A stretch of DNA of 10,019 bases, taken from NCBI GenBank assembly GCA_937902275.1, contig CALFNW010000066.1, positions 1 through 10,019 on the forward strand. Direction: 5' to 3'. The translations under genes were made by a program, and so were the position numbers. Under the pieces are notes generated by a model that had not been told where the DNA came from, did not search any database, and saw only the letters and a list, made by a program, of their open reading frames with translations. This DNA comes from UBA4717 sp002404395 (lineage in GTDB: Bacteria; Bacillota; Clostridia; Oscillospirales; CAG-272). Each line of letters begins with the position of its first letter. Position 1 is the first letter of the stretch. Positions 1 to 6,974 of the stretch are shown one piece after another.

Positions 1-30
1 ATCAAGTCAGCGCCATTTTTGTCGAATTAA

Positions 31-80
31 ATCAAAAGCGCCTGCAGTCGTGTGAAAGCAGACGCTTTTGATAGTTTTTT
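31..80 (-). terminator. Hairpin terminator of the three-gene membrane operon
   Basis: Arms 31-45 and 58-72 pair over 15 positions around a 12-nt loop, with one C/A mismatch on the plus strand that becomes a G-U wobble on the minus strand. Reading on the minus strand, the GC stem runs into TTTTGATTT, as in an intrinsic terminator. On the plus strand a run of six T (75-80) follows, so it may also stop plus-strand transcripts. It lies 78 nt after the stop of gene C, but only 8 nt after the stop of the frameshifted tail at 80-148. Confidence 0.8.
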
Positions 81-148
81 CACTGATCCGTGCCGTCGGC
101 AAGCATCATATCCGTAAGGAGTTCACGCAGGGCGGCGCGATCGTTCAC
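80..148 (-). other. Out-of-frame C-terminal tail of the upstream membrane protein
   Basis: Directly after the 5-bp repeat, the minus strand reads NDRAALRELLTDMMLADG and then TDQ and a TGA at 80-82. This is not the frame of gene C (150-1622). The codons look ordinary for the window and the peptide would form an amphipathic helix. It stops just before the terminator, where a last gene of an operon should end. The simplest inference is that this was, or in some cells still is, the C-terminus of gene C, now cut off by repeat-length change. A separate 22-residue product from the GTG at 146-148 is possible, but it has no clear ribosome binding site. Confidence 0.45.
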
Positions 149-162
149 TTCACTTCACTTCA
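144..162 (-). repeat. Pentanucleotide tandem repeat, about 3.8 units
   Basis: TTCAC is repeated three times and then TTCA follows on the plus strand (GAAGT units on the coding minus strand). The repeat covers the last codons and the stop of gene C (TGA at 150-152). Because the unit is 5 bp, any gain or loss of a unit shifts the reading frame. By hand translation only the version with a single GAAGT unit reads through, in frame, into the tail that stops at 80. Confidence 0.85.
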
Positions 163-1622
163 TTGTAATCAAATCTGAAATCGGTTATCTTCGGACTGAT
201 CCACGAATTAAAGTCAAGTTCATCAGAGTAGATCTTCAACGCAAACAGAGTCGACTCGCCTTTACGGACCGTTGTATCGACTTCAAAGTTTTTGCTGAAC
301 AACTGTCGGTCTACGTCGGAAACGGTAATATCTATGCTATTGAGTTCCGCGTCCCGATCGGCTCCGTTTGATGCATAGAATGTAAGATTCAGGTTATCAT
401 TTTCGTCTATATACATTTCCGTCAGTTTACACATCACGGCACCATCGTAGAATATCATTGCGGTTTCAGGGTCAAACGGAATAAAGAACTTTGCCCACGC
501 ATAGCCCATATCCTTTGCCTCAAGACAGTAAGAGGAAAATCCGACATTGTCGTACTCTGACTGCAGTTTGGAACGCACGTCGTCGTTCCATTCGATCTTC
601 CAACCATCGTCCTCGCAGGTCATGATCGTGGAAAGATATACCGATTTTTCTTTTTCCGAAGGATAATTCTTCGAAAGCTGATAATACAATGCCGTAAACC
701 ATACGGTATTGTTTGAGTCATCCTGTGCCGCTATGGCGATAAGGCTATTGCCGTATTCCTTAAAGGCGTCATATGAAATATTATAGTATTGGTCAATGAC
801 CGCACTTTCGGTGTTGCGAAACAGTTTTTCAAAACTCTCTTTGTCATTTCCGGCGTACTCTATGAGTTTATCGGTCAGTATCTTTGCAGCTTCCTTTATA
901 TCGGTATCTCCGCTTACCGCCGCACTATTGTCGGCGGATCCTGCGTCCTTGTGATCGGATACGGTTTCGGTATCGTATGTGGTATCGGGTTTAGAAATAC
1001 AGTCTTCATCGATCTGCTCGCCCTGTGTTATGTTATTTTTCATACTGCCGCCGTCGATTATGTCGTAAACGGTCGGTATCCCGAGATCAGCAAGTATGCA
1101 AACGATCAGCCCGCAAGCGATCAGTCCGCTAGTAAAAGCGGCAAGCCCTTTGCCGTTACGCTCCGGATTTTTGCCTTTTGTCACGGCGTTTTTAATGCCG
1201 AGCAGTACGGAGTTTTCTTCTGATACCGCCGACACAAACAACAGCACCGCCAGCGACAGCACAAACGCATAAGGCAAAAACAACGAGATCACAAATGCAG
1301 CTATGAAAAACCACAGCGCAGGCGGTTTCATACACACCATATTGCAGATAGTATTCTTTAAGCGTTTGCCGACTCCTTTTCGCTTTATTTCGGCAATTAA
1401 ATTGCTTACCGCCGTAATGAGTAAATAAAAGAACAGCGCGGCAAAAACTTGATTGGCTGTGTTATTCCGTGAAAAAAGCGTACTTGCAAAAAAGGCGGTT
1501 ATAATTGCCGAAGCAAGCGACATAACAAGTTTCGCAATCAGGGACGGAACGAACCTTTTGCCCTCATAAGCGTGCAGCATTCCGTAAAGTGCGTTTGTGA
1601 GAAGCTCTTTTATCTTTTTCAT
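150..1622 (-). CDS. Polytopic membrane protein with large extracytoplasmic domain (gene C)
   Basis: I do not recognise a named family. The protein (490 residues from this start) has five predicted membrane helices, at about 28-50, 57-78, 101-117, 119-137 and 160-183. Basic loops after helices 2 and 4 (such as KRKGVGKRLK) place the N-terminus inside and the last 300 residues outside. A linker rich in Asp, Ser and Thr (about 190-235) leads to an alpha+beta stretch ending in DDGWKIEW, which resembles NTF2-like domains. A beta-rich C-terminal part (NLTFYASNGADRDAEL onward) resembles SLAP-type beta-sandwiches. Both resemblances are by eye only. ATG at 1622 is preferred over GTG at 1631 because GAGGTGA lies 5 nt before it; that site overlaps the stop codon of gene B, so translation is probably coupled. 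The 3' end sits in a 5-bp repeat and may be truncated by it. Confidence 0.8.
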   Translation of the reverse strand: MKKIKELLTNALYGMLHAYEGKRFVPSLIAKLVMSLASAIITAFFASTLFSRNNTANQVFAALFFYLLITAVSNLIAEIKRKGVGKRLKNTICNMVCMKPPALWFFIAAFVISLFLPYAFVLSLAVLLFVSAVSEENSVLLGIKNAVTKGKNPERNGKGLAAFTSGLIACGLIVCILADLGIPTVYDIIDGGSMKNNITQGEQIDEDCISKPDTTYDTETVSDHKDAGSADNSAAVSGDTDIKEAAKILTDKLIEYAGNDKESFEKLFRNTESAVIDQYYNISYDAFKEYGNSLIAIAAQDDSNNTVWFTALYYQLSKNYPSEKEKSVYLSTIMTCEDDGWKIEWNDDVRSKLQSEYDNVGFSSYCLEAKDMGYAWAKFFIPFDPETAMIFYDGAVMCKLTEMYIDENDNLNLTFYASNGADRDAELNSIDITVSDVDRQLFSKNFEVDTTVRKGESTLFALKIYSDELDFNSWISPKITDFRFDYNEVK

Positions 1623-1632
1623 GCGGCTCACC

Positions 1633-2391
1633 TCACAATACCGCTTTCAGCACGGCAATAATGATCGCCGCACAAATATTCACAAGCAGAGCGATCCCGA
1701 GCCCGCGAATGACTCTTTTCGCCGACAGCTTACCCTGCTGTTTCTTTTCGTTTTCGGGCAGTTCAAAGCCGATTTCCCCGGTCAGCATCCCTGCAAGATG
1801 CTTTTTGTTTTCCTCGCTCTTTGCGAACGAGTGAATGTACACACGCTCTTTTCCTTCTGCTTTGTCGAACAGACTGCCGAAAAACGCATATCCGTCTTCG
1901 GCATTTGTGACCGTAACACTGCGTTTGCACTTTATATCGCGGTATTGTGCGCTGATCGCCCCGCTTTCTAACGCCGAATTCATCGCCGCAACAAGATACC
2001 GCTCGGCAATTTTATATGATATCGGGCCTGCAACGGTAAGCTCGCCGTGCTTGGCATCCATCATGACCCATGCGCCGCCAAACGGGATAAAATATACGTC
2101 CGAACTGCCGCTTTTCTCCTTCAACTCAACGCGCAGACACTCTTCGGGTGCAAACAACGCTTTTATAAACGCGCTTACCGCCTTTGTCGGCTTCAATTCG
2201 CCGGATACGTCCTCCGCCATACCCTGTGCTTTCAGTACAACGTCGGTCTCGCTTAAAATATCGTCAGGCATTCCTTTTATAAGCGCCTCGGTATCGGGAG
2301 CAAGCTCGTTCATAGGCGAGATATCATTGTATGTAAACGCTGTAAGCTCGCCGAGCCGTTTTATCATGAGATAATTCAGTTTGAATTTCAC
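1633..2391 (-). CDS. Tail-anchored protein of unknown function (gene B)
   Basis: This 252-residue protein has no signal peptide and a single hydrophobic segment at its very end (about 230-252, GLGIALLVNICAAIIIAVLK). That predicts a cytoplasmic domain held to the membrane by its tail. The body is mixed alpha/beta, and its middle (ALFAPEECLRVELKEKSGSS, then a strand with FIPFGGAWVMMD) faintly recalls EspG-like chaperone folds of type VII secretion. I could not confirm this, and no WXG100 or EssC gene is present in the window. The start is GTG at 2391, overlapping the TGA of gene A by 4 nt (GTGA). Its strong binding site (AGGAGG, 7-8 nt upstream) lies inside the last codons of gene A, which indicates translational coupling. 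It belongs to the A-B-C operon. Confidence 0.8.
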   Translation of the reverse strand: MKFKLNYLMIKRLGELTAFTYNDISPMNELAPDTEALIKGMPDDILSETDVVLKAQGMAEDVSGELKPTKAVSAFIKALFAPEECLRVELKEKSGSSDVYFIPFGGAWVMMDAKHGELTVAGPISYKIAERYLVAAMNSALESGAISAQYRDIKCKRSVTVTNAEDGYAFFGSLFDKAEGKERVYIHSFAKSEENKKHLAGMLTGEIGFELPENEKKQQGKLSAKRVIRGLGIALLVNICAAIIIAVLKAVL

Positions 2392-4946
2392 TTTGCTCCC
2401 TCCTTGCCGGCATAAAACCGCTCAATGAATTTCCTGTAATCTTCAAGCTTTCTTTCGGCGCCCGCGTTGCCTTTCACAAGAACATCTTCCGCCGTATCTC
2501 CGAATCCCATAAAGAACTCGCCAAACCCCATACCCTCTTCGCCGAATACGGCGTTGTATAAATCACCGTTGTTTTCGGCAAGCAGAATATCTTCAGCATC
2601 CACAAGATTTTTAATGTTATCGCCGTAACCGCCGTTCATCATTTTGTCGGCAAGCTCACCGTAACTCATCGCCTTGCCGCCGAATAATTTATCCAAAGCA
2701 TTCCCGACCTTGGTTCCCGAGGCTGAGGTATGGGCAAGATCAATAAAATAATCAAACAGATTTTCAGCGTTGCTGCCTGCGTTTACAACATCTGCCGCCG
2801 CGCTTCCCTTGAATATTTCCGCCGTTACAAGATCCCAGAGCGCGAGATTCGCATCCGCGTTTGCCGCCGCGCCGATAAGCTGACCTGAGGCATATGAGCC
2901 GGCTCCGCGTATGACCGATTCTCCAAAGTTACCGCTTTCGCCGTACAAATCGGCGGTTTTCTCCAAAGCCTTTGAAACGCTTATCCCGGCGTCGAAAAGC
3001 TCGCCGTATTTGCCGAATTTGTCGAAGAATTTCATGCTTGACAATTTATCAAGCTCTTCAAGTATACCTCTGTTCTTATCTGCCGCCTTCAGTATTTTGT
3101 GGTAATCTACGGTGACAAGCCCCCAACACATTTTGAATTTTATCGATTCAGGCTCATATTTGCCGCCCGAAAAACCGAGAGTTGTCAAAAAGAACAAGAG
3201 CAGCAAAAATGACGTACCGCCCATGCCGATAAGCCGTTTGAGCCAGCCGATAGGATCTTTCAGAAAATCTTCAAATCTCACGCTGCCGTCGTATTCTCCG
3301 AGTCTGCCGTACGTGGAATCGTCCACATCCTTGTCTGTAGAAGCAAGGTTTCCCTTATAGTCACCGCTGCTTTTTAAGTCCCAATGCGAGGTGTAGTTTT
3401 TCACTTCTCCGCTCATCATGGCAACGGTGTCGCCGTATGATTTGAAAGACGGTTTTCCGTTTTCGTCAAGCTCCGGAGTCAGTGCGTCGTTTTTATTGAT
3501 CAGGGCGTCCAGCAATTTGTAGGTCGTACTTCCTTTTTTTGCATAGAGGGTTATGCCAAGAATCTTATCGTTGTCGGAGAGGTCACTAAGATACTGGAAA
3601 TCCTCCCAGCTCTGATCTGACATGCCGATATCGTAATTGCCGAGCACCGTATCGTACCAGCCGAACGCCGTGAAGTCGATGAATGTCATATTGTCGGGCA
3701 GTTTAATGTCCCGCAGGGAAATACATCCCTCAAAGGCGCCCATGGCGATCCAGTCAAGCTTCGGCATTTCGGGTATGCTTTTCAGTGACACATCATTCTG
3801 GAAAGCGTATTTTTCTATGTATTCAAGGTTCTTGCATCCGGAGATTTCTTCAAGGTTTACCGAACTCAACCGCCGGATACAGGTGACATTGTCGTTTATA
3901 TATACTTTTGTAAGGTTGTGATTTTCAATATCCAAACCAACTATTTTTACATCGCCGTACACCGGTATGTTGATTTTTTCGGGAACAGCAACTTCCGTCT
4001 GACTTCCCGTATAGGTGGCATAACCGCAGAGTTCTCCGGTGGAATACTCCATCATAAGATCGGTAACCTGCCAATCCGAAATCTTGGAATAGTCATAGCT
4101 ATACCAGTTAGAACCACGGCTTATACGGCAAGCCGGGATCTGGTTATCAGCCTGCCGCTGCATAAAATAGATCCTCGTCGTATCCTTTACGGTATCCCAT
4201 GCAGGATCATTGGCGGAAGCTGGTTTATTCACTATTGTTCTCATTCCCGTATAGAAAAAATTATAAAAGGCGAACGCACCGTTTTTATCCCAATTACCGA
4301 CAGGGTCATCATTGTTCGGCTGTTTGGAGTTCGGCTCAGGGAGAGCCTTGCCGGAATTCAAAATCAAATGCCCTTCACTGTCGTATACATTTATCGGCGG
4401 TGAAACAACGGTGAAGTCACCGTTGGATGATTTTGATTTTTCCGGTAGATTTTTAGTATCATCCATCTTCGGTGAATAGTAAAAGAACACGCCGCCGTTT
4501 CCGGTCATTCCTCCGCCGTCACTGAGAAACTCCATATATCCTTCAACATTCAACGGATATTCTAACTCGATAGACTGCCCGACGCTTGCCGCATCGGCTA
4601 TATTTGCCTTTATGGTGTTTACCCAGAATTCATAACAGGAGCGGCAATAATAAGTGTCAATATATTTTATGCTGTTTCCGTTTCTTTCTATAAGTCCCGG
4701 AATCTCCTTTGTATACTCATCTTGCTCGGTTCTGTAATGCGGGATCATTTTGTCACCATGTCTTGAGCAAGAGTAAACCAGTCCCGGAACCTTGGCGGCA
4801 TTACTGTCGGTAAGTCCGTAATAATCCTCGGTCAGTACGGTATGACCGGTTTCCCTTGCCGATGCCGTCAACGGCATAAGCGACATGACCATGACCGCCG
4901 CACAAGCAGCCATCGTCAGTCTGATCCATATTTTTTTATGTTGCAT
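2388..4946 (-). CDS. Secreted, membrane-anchored BspA-like leucine-rich-repeat protein (gene A)
   Basis: First gene of the operon, 852 residues. Residues 1-30 form a signal peptide: MQHKKIWIR, a hydrophobic core, and a likely cut after ASA. A possible metal site follows, with C60-x2-H63 and C101-x2-C104. About 310-430 are degenerate BspA/LRR_5-type repeats (GCKNLEYIEKYAF, GAFEGCISLRDIKLP), followed by the ITLYAKKGSTTYKLL type of element that often closes such regions. A membrane helix at about 573-593 is followed by 259 residues rich in helix, Gly and Ala. With the signal peptide, the simplest topology puts the repeats outside and the tail inside, though the Lys-Arg just before the helix fits that poorly. 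LRR_5 proteins often mediate binding at the cell surface; the ligand here is unknown. ATG at 4946 is chosen over 4982 because GAGAGGGA lies about 7 nt upstream and it starts a clean signal peptide. Confidence 0.85.
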   Translation of the reverse strand: MQHKKIWIRLTMAACAAVMVMSLMPLTASARETGHTVLTEDYYGLTDSNAAKVPGLVYSCSRHGDKMIPHYRTEQDEYTKEIPGLIERNGNSIKYIDTYYCRSCYEFWVNTIKANIADAASVGQSIELEYPLNVEGYMEFLSDGGGMTGNGGVFFYYSPKMDDTKNLPEKSKSSNGDFTVVSPPINVYDSEGHLILNSGKALPEPNSKQPNNDDPVGNWDKNGAFAFYNFFYTGMRTIVNKPASANDPAWDTVKDTTRIYFMQRQADNQIPACRISRGSNWYSYDYSKISDWQVTDLMMEYSTGELCGYATYTGSQTEVAVPEKINIPVYGDVKIVGLDIENHNLTKVYINDNVTCIRRLSSVNLEEISGCKNLEYIEKYAFQNDVSLKSIPEMPKLDWIAMGAFEGCISLRDIKLPDNMTFIDFTAFGWYDTVLGNYDIGMSDQSWEDFQYLSDLSDNDKILGITLYAKKGSTTYKLLDALINKNDALTPELDENGKPSFKSYGDTVAMMSGEVKNYTSHWDLKSSGDYKGNLASTDKDVDDSTYGRLGEYDGSVRFEDFLKDPIGWLKRLIGMGGTSFLLLLFFLTTLGFSGGKYEPESIKFKMCWGLVTVDYHKILKAADKNRGILEELDKLSSMKFFDKFGKYGELFDAGISVSKALEKTADLYGESGNFGESVIRGAGSYASGQLIGAAANADANLALWDLVTAEIFKGSAAADVVNAGSNAENLFDYFIDLAHTSASGTKVGNALDKLFGGKAMSYGELADKMMNGGYGDNIKNLVDAEDILLAENNGDLYNAVFGEEGMGFGEFFMGFGDTAEDVLVKGNAGAERKLEDYRKFIERFYAGKEGAK

Positions 4947-5006
4947 AAGCGTTCCCTCTCTCGGCGTAGCCATAAAAGCCAATAACGTATATACTTAAAC
5001 ACGGTA

Positions 5007-5035
5007 ATTATACCATATACAATTGTGAAATTCAG
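5007..5035 (-). promoter_or_regulatory. Promoter of the A-B-C membrane operon
   Basis: On the minus strand a perfect TATAAT (5012-5007) is preceded by TGG, giving an extended -10 (TGnTATAAT). At 17-bp spacing the -35 position reads CTGAAT, which is weak, as is common with extended -10 promoters. Transcription would start near 5000, leaving a leader of about 54 nt before the ATG at 4946. This is the only such site seen upstream of the three tightly packed genes. Confidence 0.7.
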
Positions 5036-5037
5036 CG
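5026..5037 (+). repeat. 12-bp direct repeat copy 1, over the operon -35 region
   Basis: TGAAATTCAGCG occurs here and again, identical, at 5152-5163. This copy covers the whole -35 position of the minus-strand operon promoter (5030-5035). A protein bound here would be expected to block that promoter. Its role as an operator for the neighbouring helix-turn-helix regulator is inferred from position only. Confidence 0.4.
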
Positions 5038-5088
5038 TGTTTTCTAAAGTGGCAATTGACTCTTTTGGAAATTTATTTTTGGGGGGTC

Positions 5089-5117
5089 TTTCCTTTTTTC
5101 AAAACGTACTGTATAAT
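5089..5117 (+). promoter_or_regulatory. Probable promoter of the divergent regulator gene
   Basis: A perfect TATAAT lies at 5112-5117, 33 nt before the ATG at 5151. The -35 position at 17-bp spacing reads TTTCCT, a poor match, so basal activity may be low or depend on an activator. Transcription would start near 5124, giving a leader of about 27 nt. The promoter is back-to-back with the A-B-C operon promoter, with about 100 bp between the two -10 elements. Confidence 0.55.
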
Positions 5118-5150
5118 AGGGTTAAATGAATTTGTAACGGAGCAGAACTT

Positions 5151-6890
5151 ATGAAATTCAGCGAAAAATTGAATACGTATATGGAAGAGCTTTACTGCTC
5201 GGCAAAAGAACTCGGAAATTTGTCCGGCATTTCGGGCGCTTCGTTCAGCCGCTACAGAAGCGGCGAGCGTGTGCCGGATATGGGCACAAAGCCGTTTGAG
5301 AATCTTTGCAGCGCCATCGCCGAGATCGCCGCACAAAAAAATTTGCCGGATATAACGGCAGACTCCGTAAAAAAATCATTTTTGGCTTGCGAGGATTTTG
5401 TTGCTGCCGATAAGGAAGTTTTACGGCAGAATTTCAATACGCTTATTGCGACACTCAATATCAATCTGACGCGCCTGAGCCAGCATACAAATTATGACAC
5501 CTCCGCCATTTTTCGTATCCGCAACGGTTCAAGAAAGCCTGGCGATTCCGAGCAGTTTGCCTCAGCGATCGCTTCGTTCGTTTCGCGCGAACTGAACACA
5601 CCTGTCGAAATATCCGCCGTAGCCGGACTCATCGGATGCGAAGCCGATAAAATTCACGATCTTTCGATACGCTATTCAAAAATTAAAAGTTGGCTTTTGG
5701 AGCAACCGATACGTGAAACGGGAAACGACAGCGTATCCGAATTTCTGAATAAGTTAGACGAGTTTGATCTGAATGAATATATCAAGGTCATTAAATTCGA
5801 TGAACTGAAAGTGCCGTCCGTACCGTTTCAGATTCCTTCCTCAAAGACTTATTTCGGCATTAGGGAAATGATGGAGAGCGAACTTGACTTTCTGAAAGCG
5901 ACCGTGCTTTCCAAATCCATGACGCCCGTAACCATGTACAGCGATATGCCGCTTGCTGAAATGGCAAATGATCCGGAGTTCCCGAAAAAGTGGATGTTCG
6001 GCATGGCGATGATGCTGAAAAAAGGCTTGCATCTCAATCAGATACATAACCTCGAACGTTCCTTTGACGAAATGATGCTCGGACTTGAAAGTTGGATACC
6101 GATGTATATGACCGGGCAGATCTCCCCCTACTATTTCAAAAACGCGCAGAACAATATCTTTCTTCATTTTTTGAAAGTATCGGGCGCCGCCGCACTTTCG
6201 GGCGAAGCGGTTGCGGGATACCACGCCGACGGCAAGTATTATCTCACCAAATCAAAACGGGAGATCGGATATTATCAAAAACGGGCAGACGAAATGCTTG
6301 CAAACGCCTGTCCGTTAATGGAGATATACCGAAGCGAACGTGAAAATGAACTAAACACCTTTCTGCTTTTCGATGTTAAAAGGCCGGGCAACCGCCGCAG
6401 TATTCTTTCTACATTACCGCTTCACACAATCAGCGACGAGCTTTTGAAACGAATACTCACTCGCAACGGTATTGAATCGGCACAGTCGGAAACTGTCCTT
6501 AAATATGCAGCCGCACAAAGGCAAAGGGTTAAGGCAATACTGAAGACAGATAACCTTGAAGATGAAATTCCCAAATTCACACCGGAGGAGTTCAATGAAA
6601 ATCATCCGTCATTAGACCTCTCCGGAGTATTCTGTGAAACGGATATTTCATACACCGCGGAAGAGTATACCGCGCACCTGAACGAAACGAAGGTCTTTGC
6701 AGAGAAAAATCCTAATTACACAGTGAAATATTGCTCGGCTCATACTTTCCGCAATTTGCAGATCCTTATTCACGAGGGACAATGGGTGATGGTATCCAAA
6801 AGCAAAGCTCCTGCGATTCATTTCGTTATTCGCCACCCGAAACTGAGGAGCGCGATAGAAAACTTTATCCCGCCCGTAACAGAGAATTGA
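5151..6890 (+). CDS. Tandem helix-turn-helix transcriptional regulator
   Basis: 579-residue cytoplasmic protein. Two XRE-like DNA-binding regions are visible: about 15-42 (AKELGNLSGISGASFSRYRS, then GERVP) and about 94-130 (ending RIRNGSRKP). Both end in the [SN]GxRxP pattern typical of XRE helices. The remaining 380 residues (for example WIPMYMTGQISPYYFKNAQN) have no membrane segment and no enzyme motif that I recognise; I infer a sensing or oligomerisation part. The length is far above that of an ordinary XRE repressor. ATG at 5151 has GGAG 8 nt upstream. The gene is divergent from the A-B-C membrane operon with a 204-bp gap between the two start codons, which makes it the best candidate regulator of that operon. 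A 12-bp motif at its own start codon recurs at the operon promoter. It ends at a bidirectional terminator shared with ssrA. Confidence 0.85.
   Translation: MKFSEKLNTYMEELYCSAKELGNLSGISGASFSRYRSGERVPDMGTKPFENLCSAIAEIAAQKNLPDITADSVKKSFLACEDFVAADKEVLRQNFNTLIATLNINLTRLSQHTNYDTSAIFRIRNGSRKPGDSEQFASAIASFVSRELNTPVEISAVAGLIGCEADKIHDLSIRYSKIKSWLLEQPIRETGNDSVSEFLNKLDEFDLNEYIKVIKFDELKVPSVPFQIPSSKTYFGIREMMESELDFLKATVLSKSMTPVTMYSDMPLAEMANDPEFPKKWMFGMAMMLKKGLHLNQIHNLERSFDEMMLGLESWIPMYMTGQISPYYFKNAQNNIFLHFLKVSGAAALSGEAVAGYHADGKYYLTKSKREIGYYQKRADEMLANACPLMEIYRSERENELNTFLLFDVKRPGNRRSILSTLPLHTISDELLKRILTRNGIESAQSETVLKYAAAQRQRVKAILKTDNLEDEIPKFTPEEFNENHPSLDLSGVFCETDISYTAEEYTAHLNETKVFAEKNPNYTVKYCSAHTFRNLQILIHEGQWVMVSKSKAPAIHFVIRHPKLRSAIENFIPPVTEN
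5152..5163 (+). repeat. 12-bp direct repeat copy 2, over the regulator start codon
   Basis: This is an exact copy of TGAAATTCAGCG at 5026-5037, 126 bp downstream in the same orientation. It covers codons 1-5 of the regulator (M-K-F-S-E). If it is an operator, binding here would give autoregulation. A caution: part of the match (TGAAATTCA) also occurs at the start of gene B (2382-2390, minus strand), where it simply encodes Met-Lys-Phe. Confidence 0.35.
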
Positions 6891-6899
6891 AATATAAAT

Positions 6900-6935
6900 A
6901 AAAACGCCCGCTTCATCTGTAAGCGGACGTTTTTT
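6900..6935. terminator. Bidirectional terminator between the regulator gene and ssrA
   Basis: Arms 6900-6913 and 6921-6934 pair over 14 positions around the 7-nt loop CATCTGT. An A-run before and a T-run after the stem make it work on both strands. It begins 10 nt after the regulator's stop codon and, on the minus strand, lies about 40 nt beyond the tmRNA 3' end. The single imperfect position is a C-A mismatch in the plus RNA but a U-G wobble in the minus RNA, so the ssrA side should be the stronger. Confidence 0.88.
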
Positions 6936-6974
6936 GCCGACCTCCTTGATTCTTGGCTGCACGGCCTTCAGGGC

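Noticed and set aside
789..1223. A 144-codon plus-strand frame inside gene C, and similar long frames opposite genes A and B.
   Set aside because: These are antisense shadows of well-supported genes, with no binding sites or recognisable domains.
5025..5129. A 34-codon plus-strand frame starting GTG AAA TTC AGC, possibly a leader peptide for the regulator.
   Set aside because: It has no ribosome binding site, and the regulator's likely -10 element (5112-5117) lies inside it, so it would not be on that transcript.
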